Origin: Micromonospora nigra | GTDB taxonomy: Bacteria; Actinomycetota; Actinomycetes; Mycobacteriales; Micromonosporaceae | DNA: 64,000 nt | Assembly (NCBI RefSeq): GCF_900091585.1 | Contig: NZ_FMHT01000003.1 | Span: forward strand, 5,606,001-5,670,000 | Direction of reading: 5' to 3' | In this document: in pieces, positions 1-8,023 of the stretch | Position numbering within the stretch: the first letter of the stretch is position 1 | Layout of the letters: each line of letters begins with the position of its first letter | Made by a program: the position numbers and the translations under genes | The notes under the pieces: generated by a model | What the model was told of the DNA's origin: nothing | What the model saw: the letters and a program-made list of their open reading frames with translations, nothing else | Database searches by the model: none

Positions 1-1
1 G

Positions 2-442
2 TGCCTGACCGGCGACGTGTTCGGCAGCCAGCGCTGTGACTGCGGCCCGCAACTGCGCGAGGCGGTCGAACGCATCGCCGAGACCGGCGGTTACCTGCTC
101 TACCTGCGGCAGGAGGGCCGGGGCATCGGCCTGTACGCCAAGCTCGACGCGTACGCCCTGCAGGACGCCGGGCTGGACACCTTCGAGGCCAACCTGGCCC
201 TGGGGCACGCCGAGGACGAGCGGGACTACACCGTCGCCGCGCAGATGCTCGCCGCGCTGGGGGTCGAGAAGATCGCGGTGCTGAGCAACAACCCGGAGAA
301 GACCGTCCAACTCGGCCGGCTCGGGCTGACCGTCACCGAACAGGTGCCCACCGGGATCTTCCTGTCCCCGGCCAACGCCGACTACCTGGCGGCGAAGGCC
401 AGCCGGGCCGCCCGCGCGGTCGACCTGCCCGGCGTCCGGTGA
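2..442 (+). CDS. ribA: GTP cyclohydrolase II (5' end outside window)
   Basis: This is the C-terminal part of a GTP cyclohydrolase II, which opens GTP to the first pyrimidine intermediate of riboflavin synthesis. The reading frame is already open at base 2, so the start lies upstream. The first visible residues contain the zinc ligands (CLTGDVF...RCDCG). The RQEGRGIGL stretch follows, then the ERDY region and a C-terminal NNPEKT segment, all typical of RibA. It overlaps the next gene by four bases (GTGA). A RibD-type reductase next door supports a flavin-related role, although a duplicate set serving specialised metabolism cannot be excluded. Confidence 0.93.
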   Translation, partial: CLTGDVFGSQRCDCGPQLREAVERIAETGGYLLYLRQEGRGIGLYAKLDAYALQDAGLDTFEANLALGHAEDERDYTVAAQMLAALGVEKIAVLSNNPEKTVQLGRLGLTVTEQVPTGIFLSPANADYLAAKASRAARAVDLPGVR

Positions 443-1140
443 CCGGCCCGACCCGGCGGCCGTACGTGCTGCTGAGCTGCGCCACCTCGATCGACGGGTA
501 CCTCGACGACACCTCCGACGAGCGGCTGCTGCTGTCCAACGAGGCCGACCTGGACCGGATCGACGCGGTGCGGGCCGGGTGCGACGCGATCCTGGTCGGG
601 GCGGGCACGGTGCGCTGCGACGACCCGAGGCTGCTGGTGCGCTCGGCGCGGCTGCGGGCGCAGCGGGTCGCCCGGGGCCTGCCCGAGTCGCCGATGAAGG
701 TGACCCTGACCGGCTGCGGCGACCTGGACCCGACGGGCCGGTTCTTCACCCTCGGCGACAGCGAACGGATCGTCTACTGTGCCAGCCCGGCGGTGGAGAA
801 GACCCGGCACCGGCTCGGTGGGTTGGCCACGGTGGTGGACGCGGGCGACCCGGTCGACCCGGCCTGGACGCTGGCGGACCTCGCCGGGCGCGGGGTGGGC
901 CGGCTCATGGTGGAGGGCGGGGCGGAGGTGCACCGGCAGTTCCTCACCGCCGGGCTCGCCGACGAGCTGCACCTGGTGGTGGCCCCGTTCTTCGTCGGCG
1001 ACCGGCGGGCGCCCCGCTTCGGCGGCGACGGCTTCTTCCCGTGGCACCCCGGCCGGCGGGCCCGGGTGGTGGAGGCCCGCCAGATCGGCGACGTGGTGCT
1101 GACCCGGTACGCCCTGTCGGAGCGCTGCCCGCAGGGGTGA
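439..1140 (+). CDS. RibD C-terminal-type pyrimidine reductase (dihydrofolate reductase fold)
   Basis: A 233-residue protein of the RibD C-terminal/DHFR-like superfamily, which reduces the ribosylamino-pyrimidine in riboflavin synthesis with NADPH. The N-terminus [15 protein letters not shown], the central [15 protein letters not shown] segment and the [14 protein letters not shown] motif are the family signatures. No deaminase domain is attached, unlike the bifunctional RibD of most bacteria. The GTG start overlaps the ribA stop, so the two are co-translated. It could act in the primary pathway or in a side pathway that branches from the RibA product. Confidence 0.85.
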   Translation: MTGPTRRPYVLLSCATSIDGYLDDTSDERLLLSNEADLDRIDAVRAGCDAILVGAGTVRCDDPRLLVRSARLRAQRVARGLPESPMKVTLTGCGDLDPTGRFFTLGDSERIVYCASPAVEKTRHRLGGLATVVDAGDPVDPAWTLADLAGRGVGRLMVEGGAEVHRQFLTAGLADELHLVVAPFFVGDRRAPRFGGDGFFPWHPGRRARVVEARQIGDVVLTRYALSERCPQG

Positions 1141-1175
1141 CCCTCGCCCACCGGGTGCCGGGCCGCCCCCGTCGC

Positions 1176-1240
1176 GGCCGGGCCGGTGTGCGGGCCGTCC
1201 CAGCGTGGCCGGGCCGGTGTGCGGGCCGCCCCGGCGTGGC
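1176..1240. repeat. 31-bp GC-rich tandem duplication after ribD-like gene
   Basis: Two near-identical 31-base units (1176-1206 and 1207-1237, beginning GGCCGGGCCGGTGTGCGGGC) are followed by the first bases of a third. They fill the gap between the reductase stop and the convergent acyltransferase. They could be a small interspersed repeat or slipped-strand duplication. No function is visible. Confidence 0.7.
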
Positions 1241-1243
1241 CGG

Positions 1244-1795
1244 TCAGCCCTCGAACGTGGCCCGGTCGAGGAACAGCAACCGGGCCCACTTGTCCGGCAG
1301 GTCGACCAGGGGACCGTCGACGAATCCGGTGCGCCGCAGCCGGGCGAGCACCCGGTCGTTGCGCGCGTCCGGCTCCATCACGATCCGCCGCCGGCCCGGG
1401 TCGCGGAACACGAAGGCGAGGAACTCGCGCAGCAGGGTGCCGGTGAACCCGGGCTCGGGCCGGTCGGTGGGGCCGATCAGCAGGTGGACGCCGTGATCGC
1501 CGGGCCGCACGGGGTAGACCTGGCCGACCGGGTCGTGTTCCGGCTCGTACGACTGGAACAGGGCGACCGGCGACCCGTCCCGCAACGCCAGGTAGGCGTG
1601 GTGTGTGGGCAGCGAGTCGACGTACCGGTAGATCTCGGCCACCCGGTCCCGGTCGGCGTCGGTCATGCCCCAGAACCGGGCGCGGTCCTGGCTCACCCAG
1701 GAGTGGATCACGTCGGCGTCGGTGTCCGGGGCGACCGGCCGGAAGACCACCCGCCCGAAGCCCGGCACGTCCCGCTCGTGGTGGTGTTCACTCAT
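1244..1795 (-). CDS. GNAT acyltransferase, siderophore (DesC/IucB-like)
   Basis: A 183-residue acetyl/acyl-CoA N-acyltransferase of the siderophore class that acylates N-hydroxylated amines to hydroxamates. Its core (HSWVSQDRARFWGM near residue 30, then the GDHGVHLLIG and RRRIVMEPDARNDRVLARLRRTGF acetyl-CoA-binding region) parallels the DesC-like protein at 10914-11495, so the locus carries two paralogues. The ATG start overlaps the upstream acylase gene by eight bases, placing it last in the leftward permease operon. It may supply a different acyl group from DesC. The substrate cannot be read from sequence. Confidence 0.85.
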   Translation of the reverse strand: MSEHHHERDVPGFGRVVFRPVAPDTDADVIHSWVSQDRARFWGMTDADRDRVAEIYRYVDSLPTHHAYLALRDGSPVALFQSYEPEHDPVGQVYPVRPGDHGVHLLIGPTDRPEPGFTGTLLREFLAFVFRDPGRRRIVMEPDARNDRVLARLRRTGFVDGPLVDLPDKWARLLFLDRATFEG

Positions 1796-3860
1796 CGCGT
1801 TCCTCGATCAGCTTCGCCCAGTCGCAGGTGACGGGGGTCAGGTCGCCGCGCAGCCAGAGCGGCTGCTGGTCGTCGCGGTGCGCACCGCCACCGGTCGCGC
1901 CGTGCGGCACCACCCACCGGCTGTGCTCCCGGTCGGCCAGGTCCCACACGTAGCGGGCGGCCGGACCGCGCAGGCACAGGTCGGTGACCCCCGGGACGCT
2001 GGAGGTGGCCAGGACGCAGTCGTGGTCACCGGACAGCTCCGGCCCGGGGCCGGCCGCCGGGTCGGGCAGCGCCCGCCACGCGGCCAGCCGGTGCCGTTCC
2101 CCCCACCGCCCCGCCGCGCCGGTTGCGGCGACCTCCTCCACCGCCGCGCGTACCAGCGCCGCGCCGTCGACGTCGAGCAGGTCGCTGCGCAGCAGTGAGT
2201 TCAGCGCGTGACCGACCCGGGGGAGCAGGGCCAGCCAGGGGGCGAACACCTGCGGGTACGCCGGCGGTTCGGCCAGGTCGGCCAGGGCCGGGTGGGCGGC
2301 GAGCCGGCGTACCACGGCCGCCCGCAGGTCGGCGTACGCGGCGGCGTCGGCGCTGTCGGCGGCCATCCGCCGGTCCCAGCGCAGCAGCCGGTCGCGCAGG
2401 GCGGCGGCGGCCGGGGTGAGCCCGTCCAACCCGGCGAGCAGGCCCAGCAGCGGCCCGGACGCGGCGTGGTGGGTGTCCATGTGGACGGTCGACATCTGCT
2501 CGGGCCGCCACCCCGTGGACGTGTCGAGCAGTTCCCGGATCCGGTCGGCCCGGTACGGCGGCGCGAACTCGACCCCCAGGGGCGCGGACAGTCCCCGCTC
2601 GTTGGCCATCACCGCGACCCCGTCCACCCGGGCACGCGGAGTGGGCTGCCAACCCCGCCAGGCGTACGCGGCGTCCCAGGCGGGCACCACCCGCAGCCGG
2701 TTGTCGTCGTGCCGCTGCGGCACCCGGCCGGCGACCCGGTGCAGCAGCCCGCCCGTGGTGTCGGCGGCCAGCACGACGTTGACCGGCTCGACCCAGCCGT
2801 CGAGGGCCGCGTCGACGTCGTCGACGGTGCGGGCGCGCAGCAGGGCCGGCAGCACGGCGAAGCCGAGGTCGCCGGTGACCCGGGGCGGGTGGCGCAGGGC
2901 GACCGCTCCCGTCGGATCGTCGGGGCCGCCCGCGACGACCGGGCCCCGCTCGGTCTCGATCACCTCCACCTCGACGGGTGCGCCGCCGGCCACCTCGACC
3001 GTCTCCACGTGCCGGTGCGCGGGCCGCCAGCCGTCCGGCCCGTACGCCTCGACCGCGTCGCCGCGGCGACGCAGCCGCTCCGCGTACAGGTCCTGGTAGT
3101 CGGCCATCGCGTTGGTGATCGCCCAGGCCACCGGCCCGGCGTGCCCGAAGTGGGCGATGCCGGGGACGCCGGGCACCGCCAGCCCGGCCACGTCGTACTC
3201 CGGGCAGGCCAGGCGGATCTGCTGGTAGATGCCCGGGGCCTCGATGAACCGGTGCGGGTCGCCGGCGATCAGTGGCGCACCGGTGGCGGTGCGGTCGCCG
3301 GCCAGCAGCCAGCCGTTGCTGCCGGAGGTGGCCGGTCCGTCGGCGGCGAACAGGGTGGCGGCGGCGTCGCCGAGCCGGCGGGCGACGTGCTCGCGCCACA
3401 GCTTCGTGGGGAAACCGGCGAACAGCACGTGGTGACCGAGCCACAGCGCCAGCGGCGTCCACGGCTGCCACACCCCGGGGGTGAGCCCGCAGGTGGCGAA
3501 CTCGGGCGCCCGCGCCGCACCCGTGGCGAGCCCGGCGTTGACGCCGTCGACGAAGCGGCCCACCCAGGCGGCCGTGGCCGGGTCGAGGGCGGCGTGACAG
3601 CGCCGGGCGGTGTCGGCGAGGCGGACCCGGCGGGCGAAGACGTCCCAGGCGAGGGCGTCGGGGCCGAGGAACGCGGCGCTGGTGCCCTGGGCGCGGTGCC
3701 GCTCCACCTCCAGCTGCCAGGCCCGGTCGACGGCGGTGACCCGGCCCTGCGCGTAGGCCAGCCCGCCCGGCTCGGGGGCGCGCAGGTGCGGGACGCCCCA
3801 CGGGTCGCGGAACAGGCGGTGACCGTCGGCGTCGTCCGGTGCGGGGGGCGGCGGCGTCAC
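1788..3860 (-). CDS. Penicillin acylase-family N-terminal nucleophile hydrolase
   Basis: A 690-residue protein of the penicillin amidase (S45, Ntn-hydrolase) family, whose members cleave or transfer acyl groups on amides after autocatalytic splitting into alpha and beta chains. The expected nucleophile is Ser181 in the GSNGW motif, followed by RTATGAPLIAGDPH. The alpha chain would end just before it. I see no signal peptide, so the enzyme may be cytoplasmic, unlike classical periplasmic acylases. The GTG start at 3860 overlaps the ATPase stop by four bases, placing it within the siderophore uptake operon. Release or exchange of an acyl cap on the siderophore is a reasonable inference, not shown by the sequence. 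Confidence 0.88.
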   Translation of the reverse strand: MTPPPPAPDDADGHRLFRDPWGVPHLRAPEPGGLAYAQGRVTAVDRAWQLEVERHRAQGTSAAFLGPDALAWDVFARRVRLADTARRCHAALDPATAAWVGRFVDGVNAGLATGAARAPEFATCGLTPGVWQPWTPLALWLGHHVLFAGFPTKLWREHVARRLGDAAATLFAADGPATSGSNGWLLAGDRTATGAPLIAGDPHRFIEAPGIYQQIRLACPEYDVAGLAVPGVPGIAHFGHAGPVAWAITNAMADYQDLYAERLRRRGDAVEAYGPDGWRPAHRHVETVEVAGGAPVEVEVIETERGPVVAGGPDDPTGAVALRHPPRVTGDLGFAVLPALLRARTVDDVDAALDGWVEPVNVVLAADTTGGLLHRVAGRVPQRHDDNRLRVVPAWDAAYAWRGWQPTPRARVDGVAVMANERGLSAPLGVEFAPPYRADRIRELLDTSTGWRPEQMSTVHMDTHHAASGPLLGLLAGLDGLTPAAAALRDRLLRWDRRMAADSADAAAYADLRAAVVRRLAAHPALADLAEPPAYPQVFAPWLALLPRVGHALNSLLRSDLLDVDGAALVRAAVEEVAATGAAGRWGERHRLAAWRALPDPAAGPGPELSGDHDCVLATSSVPGVTDLCLRGPAARYVWDLADREHSRWVVPHGATGGGAHRDDQQPLWLRGDLTPVTCDWAKLIEERDE

Positions 3861-4696
3861 CGGGTCACCGTACCGGCTCGGCGGCGGGCGGCAGGAACCA
3901 CGAGCGGGGTGCCGGTCTCCGGGTCGTCGATGACCCGGCAGGGCAGCCCGAAGACCTCCTCGACCAGGGCGGCGGTGACGATGCGGCCCGGCTCGCCCTC
4001 CGCGACGACCCGGCCGTCGCGCATCGCGATCAGATGGGTCGCGTAGCGGGCGGCGTGGTTGAGGTCGTGCAGCACCGCCACCAGGGTGCGGCCCTGCTCC
4101 TCGTGCAACCGGGCGCACAGGTCGAGCACCTCGATCTGGTGGGCGATGTCGAGGTAGGTGGTCGGTTCGTCGAGCAGCAGCAGCGGGGTCTGCTGGGCCA
4201 GCGCCATGGCCAACCAGACGCGTTGGCGTTGGCCGCCGGACAGCTCGTCGACGTGTCGGTCGGCGAGGTCGGCGACGCCGGTGGCGGCCATCGACCCGGT
4301 GACGATCCGCTCGTCCTCGCGGGACCACTGGCGCAGCAACCCCTGGTGCGGGTACCGGCCGCGGGCCACCAGTTCGGCGACGCCGATGCCGTCGGGCGCG
4401 GTCGACGACTGCGGCAGCAGGCCGAGGGTGCGCGCGACGGCGCGGGCGGGTCGGCGCTGGATGTCCTCGCCGTCGAGCAGCACCGCGCCGGTGGCCGGCT
4501 TCAGCAGCCGGGACAGCGCCCGCAGCAGCGTCGACTTGCCGCAGGCGTTGGGACCGATGATGACGGTGAAGGACCGGTCCGGCACGTCGACGGTGAGGTC
4601 GGTGGCGACGGTGCGTCGGTCGTAGGCGAGCGTCAACCCGCGTCCGCCCAGCCGGGAGGTGGGCACGATGGTGGCTCCGTTCTCGTCGGTGGTCAC
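3857..4696 (-). CDS. Iron-siderophore ABC transporter ATPase (FepC-like)
   Basis: A 279-residue ABC ATPase of the FepC/FecE class that powers import of ferric siderophores. Walker A is GPNACGKST, the signature is LSGGQRQRVWLAMAL, and Walker B is LLLLDEPTTYLD, followed by the switch HDLNHAAR. The order and SGGQRQR-rich signature match siderophore importers rather than exporters. The GTG start at 4696 overlaps the preceding permease stop by four bases, and its own stop overlaps the acylase start the same way. The operon is therefore tightly translationally coupled. Partners are the two permeases upstream and the binding lipoprotein encoded at 6868-7899. Confidence 0.93.
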   Translation of the reverse strand: MTTDENGATIVPTSRLGGRGLTLAYDRRTVATDLTVDVPDRSFTVIIGPNACGKSTLLRALSRLLKPATGAVLLDGEDIQRRPARAVARTLGLLPQSSTAPDGIGVAELVARGRYPHQGLLRQWSREDERIVTGSMAATGVADLADRHVDELSGGQRQRVWLAMALAQQTPLLLLDEPTTYLDIAHQIEVLDLCARLHEEQGRTLVAVLHDLNHAARYATHLIAMRDGRVVAEGEPGRIVTAALVEEVFGLPCRVIDDPETGTPLVVPAARRRAGTVTR

Positions 4697-5715
4697 AGTC
4701 GGCCGGCCCGCCGCTGCGCGGTGAGCAGCCAGAGCAGGTATCCACCGCCCAGCACCCCGGTCACCACGCCGACGGGCAGCGCGGCGGGGAAGGCCCGCTG
4801 GGCGAGCTGGTCGGCGGCGACCAGCAGCACCGCGCCGACCGCCGCCGAGGGCAGCAGGTTCGGTCCCGGCGCGCGGGTCAGCCGCCGGGCCAGGTGGGGG
4901 GCGGTGAGCGCGACGAACGACACCGGGCCGGCGGCAGCCGCCGCGAGGGAGACCAGCACCACCGCCGCGGCGAGCAGCGTCGTACGCAGCCGGTGCACGG
5001 GTACGCCGAGGGCGCTGGCCGCGTCGTCGCCGAGTTCGGTGGTGCGCAGCGCCGGCCCGCAGGCCAGCAGCAGCGGCACGGCCCCGGCGAGGGCGGCCAG
5101 CACCGGCAGTGCGTCTGACCAGCCCCGACCGTCGAGGCTGCCGGTGAGCCACAGCACGGCTCGGGCCGCGTCCATCAGTTGGGCGCGGGTCAGCAGGTAG
5201 CCGTTGACGCCGGTGAGGATCGCCGCCACGCCGATGCCGACGAGCACCAGGCGGTGCCCGTGCACCCCCCGCCGCCAGGCGACGAGGTGGATGAGCAGGC
5301 CGGTGGCCAGTCCGCCGGTGGTCGCGGCGGCGGCCAGGGCGGCACTGCCACCGCCGGCGACCACCACCAGCAGCGCGCCGGTCGAGGCCCCCTGGGTGAA
5401 GCCCAGCACGTCCGGGCTGCCCAGCGGATTGCGGACCAGGGACTGGAACACCGCGCCGGCCAGCCCCAGCGCCGTGCCGACGCCGAGCGCGGTGGCGAGC
5501 CGGGGCAGGCGCAGTTCGATGACGATGAACTCCTCGGCCGGTGTGCCGCCGCCGGTCAGGGTGCGCAGCACGTCGGCGGGGCCCATCGGGTGGTCGCCGT
5601 GGCCGATGGCGAGCACGCCCAGGGCGAGGGCCAGCAGGACGCAGCCGACGCCCACGCCGACGGTACGGGGATGCAGGCGGGCGGAGAGGCCGCCCGGGGC
5701 GCGTACGACGATCAC
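4693..5715 (-). CDS. Iron-siderophore ABC transporter permease (FepG/FecCD family)
   Basis: A 340-residue polytopic membrane protein of the BtuC/FecCD family that forms half of the ferric-siderophore import channel. Typical motifs are LRLPRLATALGVGTALGLAGAVFQ, RNPLGSPDVLGFTQGAS, and the late GPVSFVALTAPHLARRLT coupling region. About nine to ten hydrophobic segments fit the family. The GTG start at 5715 overlaps the stop of the other permease gene by four bases. It most likely forms a heterodimer with the product of 5712-6659. Confidence 0.92.
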   Translation of the reverse strand: MIVVRAPGGLSARLHPRTVGVGVGCVLLALALGVLAIGHGDHPMGPADVLRTLTGGGTPAEEFIVIELRLPRLATALGVGTALGLAGAVFQSLVRNPLGSPDVLGFTQGASTGALLVVVAGGGSAALAAAATTGGLATGLLIHLVAWRRGVHGHRLVLVGIGVAAILTGVNGYLLTRAQLMDAARAVLWLTGSLDGRGWSDALPVLAALAGAVPLLLACGPALRTTELGDDAASALGVPVHRLRTTLLAAAVVLVSLAAAAAGPVSFVALTAPHLARRLTRAPGPNLLPSAAVGAVLLVAADQLAQRAFPAALPVGVVTGVLGGGYLLWLLTAQRRAGRL

Positions 5716-6659
5716 GGGCGGGCCACCCGGGTGCGGGTCACCAGGAACAGGAACAGCGGCCCGCCCAGCACCGCGGTCACGATGCCGACCTGGAGTTCGC
5801 CCGGCCGGCCGAGGACCCGCCCGACGACGTCGGAGCCGAGCAGCAGCACCGGCCCGAGCAACGCGCAGTAGGGCAGCAGCCAGCGCAGGTCGGGTCCGGT
5901 GACGGCGCGGACCAGGTGCGGCACGAGCAGCCCGACGAAGACGATCGGCCCACAGGCGGCGGTGGCGGCCCCGCAGAGCAGGGTGATCGCGGTGATCACC
6001 GCGACCCGGACGAGCGCGGGGCGGGCGCCCAGCGCCCGGGCGGCGTCGTCGCCGAGGGCGAGCGCGTTGAGGGCGCGCGCGGCGGCCAGGGCGATCAGCA
6101 GTCCGGCCCCGATGAACGGCAGCACCCGCCGGACGGTGTCCAGGTCGGCGGAGGCGAGGGAGCCGACGGTCCAGAACCGCAGCCGTTCCAGGGAGGCGGC
6201 GTCGAGCAGCATCACCGCGCTGACGTAGGAGTAGAGGGCGGCGTTGAGGGCCGCGCCGGCCAGGGCCAGGCGGGCGGGAGTGGCGGCGCGTCCACCGCCG
6301 ACGGCGTAGACGGCGGCGGTGACGACGGCCGCGCCGAGCAGCGCGAACCAGACCTGCGCCGGGCCGCCGCCGAGGCCGAAGAGGACGGCGGCGGTGGCGA
6401 TGGCGGCGGAGGCGCCCGCGTTGATGCCGAGCAGGCCGGGGTCGGCGAGCGGGTTGCGGGTCAGCGCCTGCATGGCCGCGCCGGCCACCCCGAGGGCGAG
6501 GCCGGCGAGCAGGCCGAGCAGCGTACGGGGCAGCCGCATCTGGCGTACCACGGCGTACTCGGCGGAGTCGGGGTTGGTCAGCCCCTGCCACACCTCGGTG
6601 AGCGGGAGCGGTTTCGCGCCGACGGTGACGCTGGCCACCACCACGGTGGCGAGCGCCAC
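5712..6659 (-). CDS. Iron-siderophore ABC transporter permease (FepD/FecCD family)
   Basis: The second FecCD-type permease, at least 315 residues, and first gene of the leftward operon. RQMRLPRTLLGLLAGLALGVAGAAMQ and RNPLADPGLLGINAGAS are diagnostic, with FVGLLVPHLVRAVTGPD near the C-terminus. The annotated GTG start at 6659 falls inside what looks like the first membrane helix. The same frame stays open upstream with a hydrophobic stretch and a basic PPRRVALRAG segment, but no in-frame ATG, GTG or TTG occurs there before the iron box. A rare start such as CTG near 6755, or the GTG used here, are the options. Confidence 0.88.
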   Translation of the reverse strand: MALATVVVASVTVGAKPLPLTEVWQGLTNPDSAEYAVVRQMRLPRTLLGLLAGLALGVAGAAMQALTRNPLADPGLLGINAGASAAIATAAVLFGLGGGPAQVWFALLGAAVVTAAVYAVGGGRAATPARLALAGAALNAALYSYVSAVMLLDAASLERLRFWTVGSLASADLDTVRRVLPFIGAGLLIALAAARALNALALGDDAARALGARPALVRVAVITAITLLCGAATAACGPIVFVGLLVPHLVRAVTGPDLRWLLPYCALLGPVLLLGSDVVGRVLGRPGELQVGIVTAVLGGPLFLFLVTRTRVARP

Positions 6660-6791
6660 CGTGGCGACGGCCAGCCCGCCGGCACGCAGGGCGACGCGGC
6701 GTGGCGGGGCCGGGGTGGTCGGCGCGGCACCGGGTGGTGCCTCGATGACGGACAGTGTGACTCCCGTGTGGTGCGAAACGCCGGACAGGGC

Positions 6792-6819
6792 TTGACAGTC
6801 ACTTAGGTTAGGTTAACCT
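6792..6819 (+). promoter_or_regulatory. Putative promoter of the siderophore-binding protein / des operon
   Basis: TTGACA (6792-6797) is followed after 16 bases by TAACCT (6814-6819). The -10 element lies inside the iron box, an arrangement expected for repression by an iron-loaded regulator. The binding lipoprotein begins at 6868. This is an inference from consensus match and spacing only. Confidence 0.55.
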
Positions 6820-6823
6820 AACC
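6803..6823. promoter_or_regulatory. IdeR/DmdR-type iron box
   Basis: An 18-base perfect palindrome, GGTTAGGTTAACCTAACC, occupies 6806-6823. The 19 bases from 6803 differ at a single position from the DtxR/IdeR consensus (TTAGGTTAGSCTAACCTAA). It lies between the divergent permease and binding-protein operons and overlaps the rightward -10 element. Iron-loaded IdeR/DmdR1 would be expected to shut off both operons. Confidence 0.9.
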
Positions 6824-6867
6824 GCGACTGTCCATCGTCCTCCCGACCCTGATCGAAAGACGACACC

Positions 6868-7899
6868 ATGCCTGAACCCGTCTCCGCCCGCCGCCTCTCC
6901 CGCCGCGGGTTGCTCGCCGCCGGCGGCGCCGCCACCCTGGCCGCACTGCTGGCCGGCTGCGGCCGGGACGAGCCCGCGCAGACCGGCACCGGCAACGGCT
7001 CCGGCACCTGGTCGTTCACCGACGACCGCGGCGACACGGTGACCGCCCCCGCCCGCCCGACCCGGGTGGTCGCCTTCACCGGCTCCGCCGCCGCGCTGGT
7101 CGACTTCGGCCTCAGCAGCCAGATCGTGGGTGTCTTCGGCGAGACCAGACGCGCCGACGGCAGCACCGATCCGCAGGCCGGCGACCTCGACGTCGAGTCC
7201 GTGGAGATCCTCGGCAACGTCTGGGGCGAGTTCAGCGTCGAGAAGTACGCCACCCTGAACCCCGAACTGCTCGTCACCCACATGTACGACCCCGGTGCCC
7301 ACTGGTACGTCCCCGACGAGAGCAAGGACAAGATCCTGCCGCTCGCCCCGGTCGTGACGGTCACCACCGCCCGGGTGCCGATGACCACGCCGATCGAGGG
7401 CTACGCCACCCTCGCCGAAGCCCTCGGCGCCGACCTGTCGGCGGCGAAGGTCACCGAGGCGAAGGCCCGCTTCGAGGCCGCCGCGGAGGCGGTGCGCCAG
7501 GCGGTCAAGGCCAACCCCGGCATCAAGGTGATGGCGGCGTCCGGCAGCGCCGACCTGTTCTACGTGTCCAACCCGAAGGTCAGCACCGACCTGATGTACT
7601 TCGCCGAACTCGGCGTCGACATCGTGGTGCCCACCAAGCTGGAGGCCGGCGACTACTTCGAGGCGCTGAGCTGGGAGAACGCGGGCAAGTTCCCGGCCGA
7701 CCTGATCCTGCTCGACAACCGCAGCACCGCCCTGCAACCCGCCGACCTCGCCGCCAAGCCCACCTGGGCGCAACTGCCCGCCGTCCGGGCCGGCCAGGTC
7801 ACCGGCTGGGACGCGGTGCCCCGCTTCTCGTACGCCGGTGCCGCCCCGCTGCTGGAGAACCTGGCCAGGGCCATCCAGGGCGCGAAGAAGCTCACCTGA
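6868..7899 (+). CDS. Iron-siderophore-binding lipoprotein (FepB/DesE-like)
   Basis: A 343-residue substrate-binding protein that captures ferric siderophore outside the cell and delivers it to the FecCD importer encoded divergently. The signal region RLSRRGLLAAGG has a twin-arginine-like pair and ends in the lipobox LLAGC with lipidated Cys31. The mature part carries TRVVAFTGSAAALVDFGL and ENLARAIQG segments typical of the two-lobed FecB fold. It is the first gene downstream of the iron box and 124 bases ahead of desA. By analogy with Streptomyces it corresponds to DesE. Confidence 0.9.
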   Translation: MPEPVSARRLSRRGLLAAGGAATLAALLAGCGRDEPAQTGTGNGSGTWSFTDDRGDTVTAPARPTRVVAFTGSAAALVDFGLSSQIVGVFGETRRADGSTDPQAGDLDVESVEILGNVWGEFSVEKYATLNPELLVTHMYDPGAHWYVPDESKDKILPLAPVVTVTTARVPMTTPIEGYATLAEALGADLSAAKVTEAKARFEAAAEAVRQAVKANPGIKVMAASGSADLFYVSNPKVSTDLMYFAELGVDIVVPTKLEAGDYFEALSWENAGKFPADLILLDNRSTALQPADLAAKPTWAQLPAVRAGQVTGWDAVPRFSYAGAAPLLENLARAIQGAKKLT

Positions 7900-8023
7900 C
7901 GCCTACGGGTCCGCCCCCGGCACCCGCCTTTCCCGCCCCGCAGCACGGACCCGCGGCGCACCGCGCCGACGGGCGGTACCCGGCTGCCCGCACACCGATC
8001 CGCCAAGCGTGGAGGAGCCGTCC

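Noticed and set aside
1788..4745. A 985-residue open frame running through the acylase and ATPase genes
   Set aside because: Only the part after GTG 3860 has family similarity. The rest is the antisense-like third-position GC frame over the ATPase gene, which is itself clearly coding in another frame.
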